Source: Podocnemis expansa
Taxonomy: Eukaryota; Chordata; Testudines; Podocnemididae
Length of the DNA stretch: 64,000 bases
Direction of reading: 5' to 3'
NCBI GenBank assembly: GCA_007922195.1
Contig: ML682008.1
Location: forward strand, 2,344,552 to 2,408,551
Shown: positions 22,216 to 35,160 of the stretch, one piece after another
Position numbering within the stretch: the stretch's first letter is position 1
How the letters are laid out: the number at the start of each line of letters is the position of its first letter
Notes under the pieces: generated by a model
The model's database searches: none
What the model saw: only the letters and a program-made list of their open reading frames with translations
Told to the model about the DNA's origin: nothing
Program-made: the position numbers and the translations under genes

Positions 22216-25200
22216 AACATGTCAAACAAACCGAGCAAGTGGACTTGATGGAAATGTTTATATACAAAATGCATTGGTAGAATAATATAATAGTCAGTTT
22301 GTGCAATCTGGATGGTGATGGGGTAGGAAAGGAAACTTTGGATACAGTCACTACATCTTTTTTTTTTTTTTTTTTTTAATGATTTGGTGAAATCTGGTCT
22401 ATCCCAAGGCAAAGTTTTTGCTCGGCAAAGCCCAGGAATAAGTCCTCTCTGACAAGGATAATTGAGCACTGTCCAGTAAGGGAGAAAGAAGAAAAGAAAC
22501 TATACCAACAGTCTCTTCACTTTGATAGTCAAGAATTTTGAGCTCACTCCTACCCCTGCAGAACATCTCTGTGCATTATTTTTTTTTTTGCTGCCATGTA
22601 TTAGTTGCAAAAAAAATTCTGCTATTCTTACTATTGTTTTGTCCAGAGTTTTTCAAGATCCCAGTTCAGTTACAATAAATGCAGCAGCATTAATGTAGCT
22701 ATTAAGCAGCAGATTCTTAACAAGGTCTGAACTTCTAAAATTTCAGTCTCATTTGGAAACTGCCAGTTCGAGATTTATGTGGCTAGCCATTCCCAGTTTG
22801 AAGTTCACCTCAGGTATCCCTCATAAAACCATGGATGCTGTTCATTGCAATTCAGGGACATCTCAGTAAATGTCTAGACTGGGATTTTCTAGGAAATGGA
22901 AGGTAGGTGCTGAAAGAAATCCCTTTAAAATTCAAAGGAATGTAGGTACCTAACTCTCTTAGACTCTTCTGATAATCTCAGCCCTAGAGAGTCAAACTTG
23001 CCTCAGCCCACTATGTGGTGTATCCATCCCTGTTAGAAAAAGCATTTGTTGTGGGAAGATAAGAATAATCCTTTGGCTCTGGTTCAGATGGAGTTGAGAA
23101 GTATGATTTTCTTGGAAGACAAACAAAACTATTAAATGTTTTCTTCTGTCACCACAGCATAACTACTGATTTATGGCAGCATGAGGTCTAGTTTTCCATC
23201 TGAATAATATTTGGGGGAAGCTTATGGCAATGTGATGTGTAAACAGGTGTAAGCAGAATTTGTTTGTTTGCCTGCCTGTGTATACAAAGATAACTTCTGC
23301 AATATCAATTCTACACTGGATACCAAGCCAGGGATATTTTTTATAGTTGTGGTTATGTTATGAGCATTATTTATTTGTCTGTTTGAAATGAGGAGAGTGG
23401 TTTGAACCTTCAGGAACCCTTGAAAGCAGCTGCATCAGAAGAGACAGTCACCCTCAAAGGACAGTGGGCAGCAAAATCACCTCCAGCCTCATCATGGGTA
23501 TTTACCAGGGAAAGGCTGGTTTAAGTCACTGACAAGGTTCAAGTAATTTAAAGGCCTGTGTTTTTTAATCAAAGTGTTCTGAAGTCTCACCTTGATGTCT
23601 TCCTTTATCTTCTGTCTTGCTAAGATACACAGGTGATCATGAAGAATGACTGACCCCAAAATCCTTATAAAGGCCTCTTTGAAGGGCAGAAGAAAAATAA
23701 AAAAGCGAGGAACCCTATAAAGCTTTTAAATATATTGGGACCCAAGTGTGGAATAGGCAGAAAAAACTGTGCTCTAAGAAGCATCAGTGTGTTGGCACAA
23801 TATTTCCCACTCATTTTATTTTTCTTTTGTAGTTTAGTTTTTAAGTTATATCTAAAGTGTTAAAGCACCTCATGAATTCTAGCCATATGAATTACTTTAG
23901 ATGACACTGTGCTAACTCCTTAGGGTCCACAAATGCTTGTGAGTGAGCCTTCATGCTTCCCTAGTGACAGCAATTTGACTTTTAAAGAAGAGGGCTGAAA
24001 ATTATCTCATCAGTAAAATTAAAACAAAGATTAAACTTCTCATGCGAAAGGGTCTCATTCAGAAAGCATTTGCACTAGCTGTAGTGATGAGCTTGCTCTG
24101 TGGTGGTTTTGCTTTTAAATCATCTACCAAAATCACATTCTGATTCATGCTATTTCCATTTACTTGAAACTCCAATAATTCAAGCACCACCTTGTTTCTG
24201 GACAGTCTCTTCTTGATGATTCAGTTATGAACTCTCTGCAAAAGAAGCTAATAACTTGGAAAAATGTGTGTAGATTTTGTACACTGAAAGGACATTTCTG
24301 AGTTTGCTCTTTACAGGGTGAGAGAGTTCTTTGGCAATTAAGGAACTATTATAATTCCCACTGAAATATGAGTGTGTGCTAAAGTCAATGCTGGGATGCC
24401 AAACTTCTGGACTTGAGTTCCAAGTTTACTGTTATGACTGATTATGTGACTGTTTTCTCTCTACTTTACCTGTCTCTAAAATGGACACAACATCTCATAG
24501 CAATGAGAAATATTTTCTCCTTTAAAAAATTCTCCTTTCCATTCTGGCTAGCAGCCGTTTGGTCCTTTATGTTGAAGGAAGAGGAGAAGTTGAGAATGAT
24601 TTCAGATTTGAAGCCTGGACAAGATCACTGGCAACTTTGGTGAGGGCATTTTCAGGGGTTAACAGGGAGCAAAAGACAGGAGGAAATATACACATTGGAG
24701 AGCTTGTGGACAGAAAGCCAGGGCCTCAGTCAAAGAGTTTAGAGAGAGGAAATTACAGCAGTAACTGGAGAGGAAAGAGGGTGGAGGGAGAGTTTATTTA
24801 GGATTAGGGAACAAGCACATGCTTGAATACTGAATGAAATGTGCCAGAGGGGACATGGCAGTTTGATTTTTTGATTATACTTTAATCAAATTGGGTTATT
24901 TCTTCTGATGATTTGCATGATAAATTGCAATTTCTAAAGATTTGAGATTACCAAATAGGCTTCTATGAAAAGCTGTGCAATATTTTTTTTCCTCAAAACA
25001 CAATTTTTTCTCCTGTAAATGCACAAAGCTTAGAGAAGATTTTGAACTATGCCTATTTCTACCCCAGTTCTGGATCTACCTGATGCTTTCCATTCTAATG
25101 TTCCCTGCTGAGGCTCTAATTTTTGTTGAAATTTGAGGAAGTTGATTGATTGACAAAGACTGGAAACAATCTCAGTTTAATGTCTTTATTATTACAACAT

Positions 25201-26289
25201 GAACACTGGGGTCATGGTTATCAATTAAGAGCCATGACTTTAAAATAGGCTTGTTCTCAGTTTGATTTGGCTTAGCGGCACCTACTCTCAATTTGTCTCA
25301 AAGCAGCCCAAGACAGGAGTGGTCCAATTTTTATTTGACAGACCTAAGAAGGCTCAGTATTCTGACAAGAGCATCACTTTGTGGATCTGATGACCTAGCC
25401 AACTGCCTTCTAATTCTGTCTATCAGTTAACGTTGTCTTACTCAACAAGCTGTTGCAAGCTCCAAAGGTTCTTTTCAGTAAAAACAGGAGCCCGGGTCTC
25501 AAGATGCTATCAAAGGTGGAAGTCTGCTCTGGATGCAGCATCAAAGCCAGGACTAAGTAAACATAACATAAAGTCTAAGTAAAATGAACTGAGCTAGAGC
25601 CTAGTAGGTGAATGAAGAGTTGAAACTTCAGTCACTTTATCAGTTCGTAGGGCTTGTTCACTAGAACTGGAATCACTAGTGACTAAAACATTTTTCTGAC
25701 AGCTACATTTTCTTCTTGCTATTAAAAAAAAAAGCATTTTTAGATGAGCTGAGACCCAAATACTTGACTCCCCAGCTGGGTGTAAGTCATTCATTGCATT
25801 GAAGTCATTGGACTTATTCCAGTTGACACCAGCTGAGAATCTGACCCTCAAATTCTCCATATCCTCATGTCCAGGCTATGTCCAAATTTTTCTGATATTT
25901 TTCTAAATAGTGTCTCCAAGATATATCCTTTCCTATCTGTCCACACAGCTAAAACTGTCATCGAGGCTCTCATCACCTTGTGTTTTAATTACTACAACAT
26001 CCCACTCTCTGGCATTGAGAAATGCTGTCCTGTTTCACTCATTTCGATCCAGAGTGTTTCATCAAAGATAATTTTCCTAGTCCACTGCTTTGTCTGTGTC
26101 ACCCCTTCTTAGTATTCCTTCACTAGCTGCCTCTTCTCAATCACATCACATGTGCCGCTTGTCTTCACTTTCAAAGCTGTTCTCAGTCAGTAAGTCTCTC
26201 TCCCTATCAAATCTAATTTGCTATTGAGCTCTCAGCACTAAGTTATGATCAACCCAGGATGTCAGCCTCCATTGTCTGCTTGTTGAATT
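22216..26289. other. No gene seen; about 4 kb AT-rich
   Basis: Poly-T at about 22358-22377 and scattered A/T runs. No exon pair, RNA gene or intact transposon is recognised. Near 25795-25830, GAAGTCATTGGACTTATTCC is a trace of an ancient amniote repeat. Short frames (24413-24801, 25594-25860, 25867-26112) show no family features. Confidence 0.45.
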
Positions 26290-26460
26290 TTCAAACAAAG
26301 TGATGGGGTCTAAATTAGCTCAAGAAAGGGATCTTGCATTGTTGTGGCTAGTTCTCTGAAAACATCTGCTCAATTTGAAGTCAAAAACAGAATATTAGGG
26401 AAGGGACAGCTAGTAAATATCATAAAGTCATTGTATAAATCCCTGTATATAATCTGAAAG
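26290..26460 (+). mobile_element. CR1 LINE fragment
   Basis: GATGGGGTCTAAATTAGC, then CTAGTTCTCTGAAAACATC and CATTGTATAAATCCC match the CR1 text at 8060-8250 and 28055-28190. Short, frame-broken and 5' truncated. Confidence 0.75.
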
Positions 26461-26677
26461 TGTATTTTATTTTTAAGGAACCTATCACTGTGATATTTTG
26501 GCACAAAGAAAACTAGAAAAGAAAAATTCCTTTTAAATTTTCAAATACAAACCAATGTGCAACTAACATAGTCCACTGGAATTCTAAGGCTAAAAAAGGC
26601 CCAGGTTGCTCAAGTCCACAAATATTAAACTATAAAACAGATCAGGTCATAAGACATATTGCATCATCATTATATAT

Positions 26678-26681
<4 letters not shown>

Positions 26682-26723
<42 letters not shown>
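26682..26723. repeat. (CA)n microsatellite
   Basis: About 21 perfect CA units following a short TA run. Confidence 0.97.
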
Positions 26724-26725
<2 letters not shown>

Positions 26726-27739
26726 TGAGTGCAAAGCTGCAACCTGGAGAAATTTTATTCTCTGAAATTCAATACAACAGTGCCTGTGAACAAGCTCCTA
26801 CAAAACCAGCATTTTTGCTTGCTCTTACAAGTTGCTTGTTTTAATTAAGATGTACTGTTGGATTGGGCAGGAAAACAGACTCTCATTTTTATTGGCTTTG
26901 GGATTATATCAAGAGTTTACCAGGATAGGCCAAGCACTACCAGCTATAAAATTTCCTTTCAGATGAGCTGAAGGGTAAGTTTTTACATTCTATCAACATG
27001 TTGTCTTCTGGAAAATTGGAAAGATACCCTGCTACCTGTGCCAGGTAATATGAACTAGAAATTGAAGATTGCTAAACCTAAACTAACTGATTTGTATCAC
27101 CACAGTAAAATCAGTGCATGTGCAATAATAAATTATTGCTGAGGCCGGTGATCAAGGAAACATAAAATGCCATGGTTCAGCAAATGAGGCTCTCTCATAT
27201 TACCCACAGACCATTCAAGGGTGATTACACCAATGTTTTTAATTATGAATCAGTGGAAATGGCATTATTTCATCTGTGTGTGTTCTTTGCAACTCAACAA
27301 GATATTTACTGGGGCTGTGATTACTTTTACCATAATGGTTCTTCCTTGGTAGGAAAATCTTGATTTGGGGTTTGTTGTATAATTTGGTATGCTTCTTTAA
27401 ATAGCAAAGCTGGAGCTACCATGTGGATCTGGGTTTCTACATTAATAACATTCATATACGGTTCCTCTTATATGAAGTGCAAATAATAGTACTGAATGTT
27501 CCATCTATGGTTCTCAAAGTGGATTACAAATTAAGGTCAATGCCAGAAACTGAGCTTCCGAGACTTGGTCAAGTAGGAGACCATAGATGAGAATCAGGTT
27601 CTTTAACCCCTCCGCTTCTGACGCACTCAGTGGGCCAAAGTACCTCTTTTATGAAGTCATCTTTTAGACATGTAAGGAGGGAGAAGATCCCTCACTAAAG
27701 GCTCTCAAGCAAATTAAGTAGTCATGGGTTAAGTGGAAA
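26724..27739. other. No gene seen
   Basis: AT-rich sequence without recognised features. Confidence 0.45.
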
Positions 27740-28375
27740 GGTTTTCTAATGGTTCAGTAACCGATTAAAAGTTAGGAAACAGCAAGGATAAATAAATGGT
27801 CTGTTTTCATAATGGAGAGAGATAAATAATGGTGTCTTCCTAGCATCTATACTGAAACTTGTCCTGTTCAACATATTAATATATGTTTGGAAAAAGGGTT
27901 AAACAGTGAGGTAGCAAAGTTTGCAGATGATGCTAACTTACTCAAGATAGGTACCGTAAGTTCAAAACTGACTGTGAAGAGTTGAAAACAGAGCTGTCAA
28001 CACTGAGTAAAATTGAATAGAGAAAAGTGCAAAGTAATCCCACATGCATAGAAAATGATGGGATCTAAATTAGCTGTTACTACTGAAGAAAGAGATCTTG
28101 GAGACATTGTGGCTAGTTCTCTGAAAATATCAGCTCATTATGTAGCAGCAGTCAAAAAAGACGACATTAGGAATCAGTAGGCAAGGGACAGCTAATAAGA
28201 AAGAAAATGTCATGTCACTATGTCAGTCATGGTACACCCATAGCTGAGATACTGCATGCCGTTCTGGTTGCCCCATCTCAAAAAAAATTGAAAAAAAGTA
28301 GAGAAAGGCAGCAAAAATGATTAGAGGTATGGGACAGTTTACATATGAGGAGAGATTGAAAAAGACTGAGAATGT
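27740..28375 (+). mobile_element. CR1 LINE fragment covering the reverse-transcriptase active site
   Basis: At about 27911-27950 a plus frame reads VAKFADDANLLKI, the FADD box of CR1 reverse transcriptase. The text then follows the CR1 order: GATGGGATCTAAATTAGCTG, GAGATCTTGGAGACATTGTG, then the PHL-like tail near 28240. It has several stops and frameshifts. It ends near a C-rich block at 28390. Confidence 0.8.
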
Positions 28376-28536
28376 AATTTCACTGTTGTCTCCCCCCCTC
28401 CCCCTTTTGTGGCACTGGGATAAAGAGAGCAAGACCAAACCTGAACTACTCATAAATATTGTTCCCAGCTACAGATTAATATTACCGCACTTTTACAGTG
28501 TACAAGTAGCCCTGAATAGCACAGAATGCTAGTCAG

Positions 28537-29420
28537 ATGCTGGTTAAACCAGGAAGCCTCCTAAATTTCTGGGCCTGCTTCTGGGCCCCTTCACCCACCC
28601 CAGCTACTGCCCCTGCCAAACACTTGCCACCAACCACTCCAGCTACTGCCCCCCACCCAGCTACTGCCCCAAAATGCCTACCCCATCAGACCCCTCTTTC
28701 CCCATGTCGTCCTCAGTCCCCAGCCCCATTCCCTAAGCTCCCTGCCCCCAAGACCGCACTCCAGCCCTCCTAACCCCGCATGCCCCCAACCCCCATCTTC
28801 ACTCCCCCCTTCAGCGCCCAAGCCCACTCCATACCTCCTCAGCCCCCTTCAGTCCCCTTGTCCCCATTCCCCCATTGCAGACCTTCAGCCCCCCAACCCT
28901 TTCCACACCTTCTCAGCTCCCCCATCCCTAGCCCCCACTCCAGCCCCCCAACCAGTCCCCACTCCAGCCCTTCCTAGTCCCCTCCCCACAGCTCCTCCGA
29001 AACACAGACAGATTCCCCGGCCAGGCAGATTCACCCCCTACCTCCTGGCTAGAGGCCGATCCACTGCCTTCCCTCAGCAGGGCTCCCCAGGCTCCTCCAT
29101 AGCTGCTGGGCATGTGCAGGAAGAAAGCAGTGCTCTGTGGTGATGTCATCACCATGCGTCCACCCCTTCTGAGAGCGTTCTGTCACCATGGCAATATGAC
29201 GCAAGCCATGGGGGAATGGCGTCTGTCTGTGGGCAGGGTGGGGAAGTCAGAGTAGGGGGCTGGGAGGGTCCATGGCTGGGGCAGGCCGGTGGGGGAACAC
29301 AGAGGAACATGGCTTTCCCGCTGCTGCTTCTGTTTTTAGGGGCCCCAGAACGCTGGCCTCTAAAACTGGTGGGCCCCAGAATGGCGTTCCAGTGCCTTCT
29401 GCCTTACTTTAACCCTGGAG
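28537..29420. repeat. C-rich low-complexity block with short inverted ends
   Basis: From about 28575 to 28990 the plus strand is mostly C with CAGCC and CCCCA words, then mixed GC sequence. A short inverted pair, CTTCTGGGCCCC near 28580 and GGGGCCCCAGAACG near 29338, brackets it. Part of it (TAAGCTCCCTGCCCCC, near 28733) matches 54309-54324 within the large hAT at 52958. Open frames here (28537-28773, 28780-28977, 28928-29155) are proline-rich artefacts. Confidence 0.5.
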
Positions 29421-31222
29421 AGGGATCTGATTAGAGAACTCTCAAAGGAGAATGGAGAAGGTTGCAGATAGTTTTCAAGAGTCCGCTGATGTCATGAGAG
29501 TATTATTAAAAGTAATTGTGGAGATGCTATGTCACAGAATATGTAAAAGAAAAAGGTCCTGAAATTTTAAGCAACTGAGTCTTAGAAAAAGCACAAAGTT
29601 TACTTATTTCAGTAGGAACTTTGGAAACCTGAATGTTAACGTCTTTGCTTAGTGAATAGGCCTCTGTCTCAATAGCTGAGGGCATGCAAGGTCTGAGTGT
29701 GTAGCAAAGAAACAATGCTTGACCTTCAGTCTCACCTAGTCCTCTGCATCAGAGGAAATCCCTTGACAGCCTATTCCAGCAGTGGGTTTGGAACTACAGG
29801 AGCAGGCAAAGGGAGTGGAGCTATATAAAGGTGATATAAAGAGCAAACTGCAGCCAATATTAATGGGTCACTGACAGTGCAATGTGCTTTATATCACGAA
29901 GTAAAAATTATCTTCCCATGGGATGGAGGTCTCCTGTCATACAAATATTACTACTGCTATTGAGGGGACTGGCCTGCTCTAAATCTTCAAATAGAGGAGC
30001 TTGAAATAAAATATATCATACCCAAGATACAGTTGGACTTCCTGTCCCAAGGGCAGCTTAGCATATGTTTGGAAGAAACCCTTTGAATAATGTCTTTTCA
30101 ATGTTTTGTCCTTATCTGTCCTGCACGCTTTGGTTTGTGGCTTGCTCCGAGCAACAACTTGACTGCTTTTCCTTTGATTAGGTTTTGTTATATGCTTCTT
30201 TTTGCTGCAAGGTTTTTGAAGCTAAATGGCCACTTCCACTGTATCACTGGACTGAGAGCATAAAATTGGTTTAGTTTATGTGCAATCTTTGAAGTTTGAC
30301 TCAGCACAGAGCATGCACTTCAAATGGAAGCCTCAGGCTCATTTACCCAACCCGTTTTTGAGTGCACAGATTGTGTCCAGCAACTTGGAGATCTACCAAA
30401 CTTTCTTGGCGCTTTATAAAAGAAGCAGACTACACAAGACGAAAACAAACCAATATGCACATTTTCATATACAGTATATATTCTGTTTCTTGGTTTACAT
30501 CTACCTATATTTTATATGACACTTACTTACCAATAATTCTAAGACATAACACACTGAAGCCTTATAATTTATGTTAATTCTCTTCTAGTTAACGGAGTTA
30601 AGTCATTTCAAGGAAGAAAGAGGGATTATATGTGTTGTTAATGAACCAATACAATACACAATTTTCAAAGAGAATGTTTATGCTTTATTGAGCCAGGTCT
30701 AGATTTTGGGTGAAATATGGCAGCAGTCAACTGGAATTACACAAGCTACAGAGTAGCTTGTGTAAGTCCCCCAATGACATTCTAATTCCCCTTCAGCATG
30801 GTGTCATCACTGCACTGTGCCACTTGAGGGCATGGTTTTACTAAGTCAATTTCCAGATTAACTTAAAGGGTCTTAACTGACCACTAAGTTGATCCAAAAA
30901 GTTCAATGTGAAGGCAATGAATTTGCCACCATCAGTGTATACGTGACCTGAGTGTGCATTAAGGGTCTGTTTTAGATAGTAAGTAGATGATGAGGCTGAC
31001 ATATTCCTTTCATGAGAAGGGGTGGCATCTTACAGCAATGAGCAAAGATCTTACATGGTCTAAAAGGAATATAACAGTTATATATGACATGAGGTCACAG
31101 AGTTTAAGTGGAGTAGAACCCATATAAAACAGGCTAATAATATATTTGGAATCATGCTGACTAGAGCACCATCTTGCAAAGCCAATATTTATACCAAAAT
31201 AGCAGCACAAATCTTGGAGAAA
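29421..31222. other. No gene seen
   Basis: About 1.8 kb of AT-rich sequence; no exon or intact repeat recognised. Confidence 0.45.
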
Positions 31223-31325
31223 CAAACAAGGAGTCCTGTGGTACTTAAAGACTAACAAATTTATTTATGGCATTTACTTTTGTGGAAGAAAATCTCACTT
31301 CATTAGATGCTTCAAAGAAATCCTT
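31223..31325. mobile_element. Penelope-like 3'-end fragment
   Basis: AAACAAGGAGTCCTGTGG, TACTTAAAGACTAACAAA, then a TCTCACTTCATTAGATGC tail, matching the 3' region at 40.0-40.1 kb. Confidence 0.8.
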
Positions 31326-31439
31326 AAGGATTTTTTTCCTGTGCAGTCACATATAATTTGATGCAAGGATAGGGAACAATTAAAGAGAGACCCAGCCAAG
31401 AATTTTACCTATTGGCTCTGCAGAAACCAGCAGCTTGAG

Positions 31440-31823
31440 GGGTATGTCTACAATAGAGGGCTCAGTTAAGCCAACTTAACAAGGTAGACTTAAAGTTAAC
31501 TTTATTAAGTTGACTTAGAGAGTCCCCATTTATTTAAGTTGACTTTATAAAGTTGATGTAAGTCAGGGGACCCATTTAAAGTCAACTTTATTAAACAGAC
31601 TTTAAATGGGTCACTTGGCTTAAATCAGCTTTATAAAGTTGACTTAAATGACTTTATTAAGTCAACTTTAATGGCCAAATTTTTGTTAAGTTGACTTAAT
31701 AAACTTGACTTAATTCTTAAAGTTGACTTTAAGGGCGAGAGTTATTAAGTTGACTTAGACTTGAACCTCAAACGTGGCCATGGATGTGCTTACATTGACT
31801 TAAGCCTCAGCATAGACATAGCC
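31440..31823. mobile_element. Palindromic MITE, decayed AAGTCGACTT-word type
   Basis: Ends GGGTATGTCTACAA and AGCATAGACATAGCC. The interior is filled with AAGTTGACTT and AAGTCAACTTT words, the TG/CA derivatives of GTCGAC; no intact GTCGAC remains. It is an older relative of the 8862 element. CpG decay on both strands explains the asymmetry of the words. Confidence 0.8.
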
Positions 31824-31829
31824 AGGTAT

Positions 31830-33684
31830 AGTACGCTAATTTGCTTAGGGCTACAAACTTGCTGTCTCTATGACACTTGCTACATCATTTTACTAGCACA
31901 GCTCTGGATCTGCTGAGAAGAAACCGATGTTATCATCCACAGGGAAAGAAGAGCTAGAGACAGGCCCCTTCTGGAGCTTGGTGTGGTTCTGGAACTGCTT
32001 TCAGCTTCAGTCCTGGTTCCCAATCACTCTGCAATCAAATTATAACTGGCATTGGCACTGGATGTGGGGCTAGGAAGGAGGTTCTGAGACTCGCCCACCC
32101 ATGAAAAGCAGTCATAAACTCACAGACAATTGAATTTTAGGTTAATCCCAAGTGTTAATGTGAGATTTTCCTACTATCCTACTTTATATGTGAATGTACT
32201 AGCCCTTTAAATTACAATGAGGCTGTCACAGCCCTGTCAGTATTTGTGGATTTATAATAATGACAAGTGACATTGGGCCAGATTCTCAGCTGAGTTCACA
32301 GGGTCACAAAGAAGTCTTTTAAATTAAAAAAAAAAATCAAATCTGATCAGAGATGCAGTCTCAAAAATAAATGAAAAATGAGGGCCATTATTAGAAATTC
32401 TCTCATATGTTAGTATAGCCAATGGGAGAAGTATAACAAATGTATAGGATGTTGAATTTGAATGTGGTAAGCTGTGCTGTCAAGGCTCTTAGTTCAAAGT
32501 TTCACTGACTTCTTGTTTTTAAAATCTATTTGCAATATCCAAGGGTTTTTAAAGGTTTATTTCTCTTTTCTCCATCACTCTCCTTACCCCCAAGGAATAC
32601 CAGCAACTGGTGCCAGCAGCCCAGCTGTCAAATTACGGGTGCATGTGTGTATAAGAGATAGATGAATGGAAAGAATTCAGAAGGAAATATTTTCATCTCA
32701 CAATTTTCAAGTGGTTTTTATTAATAATAAAAGGGAAGGGGAAAAGTTACTTAAGTTATCAATATATGTTTGGTGTCACTTGCAAAGTTCCAGATAATTA
32801 AGTAGACCATATGGGATGCCACATTTCTCTGGCTTTAAGTTAAGAGAGGCTAATATCTGCCACAGATTCCAGGATAATAAAACAAAAGTAGTGAATACAT
32901 TTTTGTATTCTCTCGACATAAAATACTTAAAGCACACATAAGACTCAGCATTGGTCTCATCAAAGATACAAGTGTAAAATAGGCATATGAGACTTGACCG
33001 TGCCAATGACTCACTGGAGGATATGGGATTTAAATGAGTTGGAACAACACTGAACAATAATCTGAGAACATCTGCTAACTCAGAAGGCTATTTAAAAAGT
33101 TATGATAATACCCAGATATGTCGTCAGATCTGCCAGGGTTCAATTATTTATTAAGAATGATTGATGATTTTGACTAATTTATTTACAAGATTTAGGTCAG
33201 TTTCCAAATAAACACTTAGTTGAAGTAAACAGCCATAAAACTAATCCTCCCTGTTCATCAAAATGTTATTTTCATTAAAGGTGTAGGCATTTTGCAAGTG
33301 AGTCTAGCCATATCTCTGATTACACAATGTCAATCCTTAATCTCTCTAAATCTCTATTTTTTTTCTCCCCATTTAAGAGGAATCAAATGTTATAAACCTT
33401 ATTCTAACAGCAACAATGATTGCACAGTAGCATGTAACCCCATTACCTTGTCTTAGGAGACGAACATCATGATTATTCCCCACAGGCCCTTTAAGATTCA
33501 TCAGCCAATTAAAGAGATGATTCATCAGTTCATAAAGATAGCCAAGATTTTCAAAACTTGATATCAACATTTGGACTCTGATGTCTGTATTTAGGCAACT
33601 AAATAAGTGGTCTTTTTTCTCAGAAGTGATAGGCACCCTATAGGTCTATTTGATTTATACCACTTTTAAAAATCAGGCTGAATG
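31830..33684. other. No gene seen
   Basis: AT-rich sequence without recognised exons or intact repeats. Confidence 0.45.
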
Positions 33685-35160
33685 ATTTCATAGATTCGTT
33701 CATTCTAAGGCCAAAAGGTACTATTGGATCACCTAGTTCTAGTCTGACCTCCAGTCTAACACAGGTTGCAGAACTTCCCCAAAATAATTTGTAGAATAAA
33801 TCATCAGAAAAATACCCAATCTTGATTGAACAGTGATGAAGAATCCACCAGAAGCCCTGCTCCAATAGTTAATTATATTTACTGTTAAAAATAGATGCCT
33901 TATTTCGAATCTGAATTAGTCTTGCTTCAATTTCCAGCCATTGGATCTTTTCATACCTTTCGCTGATAGACTGCAGGCTGCTTGATTAAATATTTGTTCC
34001 ACATGTTAATACCAGGAGCACCACTGGCCCCAGAAAAGATCTGGGGCTCAGTGCACTGAGACTCGGGGCTCGTGCACCGCTGCTGCAACCACTGGCTCGG
34101 GCGGCCCAGTGGCAGAGCTGGGGCTCGGGCTCAAGGCCCGCAAGCCCAGTGTCAGTGTTGCCTCTGGTTAATACTTAAATAGACAGCCATCAAGTCATTT
34201 TACTTTCTCTTTGTTACAGTGAATAGATGGAGCTCCTGCAGTCTGTCACTGTAAGTCAGGTTCTCCAGTCCTTTTATCATATTTGTAGCTCTTCTTGGAA
34301 CCCTCTTCAATTTAGCACTGTCCTTCTTGAATTGTGGGCACCAAAACTGGATTAAGTATTTCAGCAACAACCACACTAGTGCCAAATATACTGTAGTGTT
34401 ATAAATATAGTGGTAAAATAACCTCTTCTCTTTTTCAAGATTCTCATTTTTACATTCCAGGATCATTTAGCCTTTATGGCTACAGCAGTGCAGCGGGAGC
34501 TGAGGTTCAGCTAATTATACACCCCAACACCCAAATCTTTTTCAGAGTCACTACTTCCCACAACACAAATCCTCTGTCCTGTAAGTATGGCCTACATTCT
34601 TTGTTCCTAGATGTATACACTTACCAGTACATTTAGCTACATAAATGTGCTTATTGTATGCTTGCACCAGTTTACAGGCAATCCAGATCACCTTGAAGCA
34701 GTGACCTGTCCTCTTCATTATTTGCTGCTCCTTGTTTACACGTGTCATGTGCAAACCTAATCAGCAATGGTTTTATGTTTCTTTCAGCTCAATGATAGAA
34801 ATGTTAAATGGCATAGGGCCAAGAATTTATCTCTATGGGACCCCAGTGGAAACATACCACTCAATGGCAATTCCATGTTTACAGTTACATTTTGAGACTT
34901 ATCAGTTAGCCAGTTTTTAACCCATTTAATTTTAGTCATGTTGATTTTGTATTGCTCTAGATTTTTAATCAAAAAGTGCAGTACCACGTCAAAGGACTTA
35001 TGGAGGTATCTTACATCTGCATTATGATCTTTATTAGCCAAACTTATAAGGGCCTCAAAGAGATAACATTTTAATTACAGGAACAATTTCCATAAGTTTT
35101 ATATTTATTGTGATTAAACACATTACCCTCCTTTAATTTCATGTCCCGACACTTTCAGCT
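33685..35160 (-). mobile_element. CR1 LINE, old copy, interrupted by a hAT element
   Basis: Minus-strand CR1. Its 3' end is near 33685 (ATAGATTCGTTCATTCTAAG, GACCTCCAGTCT). The frame at 34200-34466 reads RVPRRATNMIKGLENLTYS and SDRLQELHLF, the conserved CR1 C-terminal segment. Upstream traces (AAAGGACTTATGGAGGTAT near 34990) are reverse-transcriptase region. Many stops: a dead copy. The hAT copy at 34013-34166 inserted later. Confidence 0.8.
34013..34166. mobile_element. hAT MITE, CAGGAGCACCACTG type, 8-bp duplication
   Basis: Ends CAGGAGCACCACTG and CAGTGTTGCCTCTG are an imperfect inverted pair. GTTAATAC lies on both sides (34005-34012 and 34167-34174), a perfect 8-bp duplication, the signature of hAT transposition. 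The GC-rich interior contrasts with the AT-rich host CR1. Copies of the same family lie at 60246 and 61057. Confidence 0.85.
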
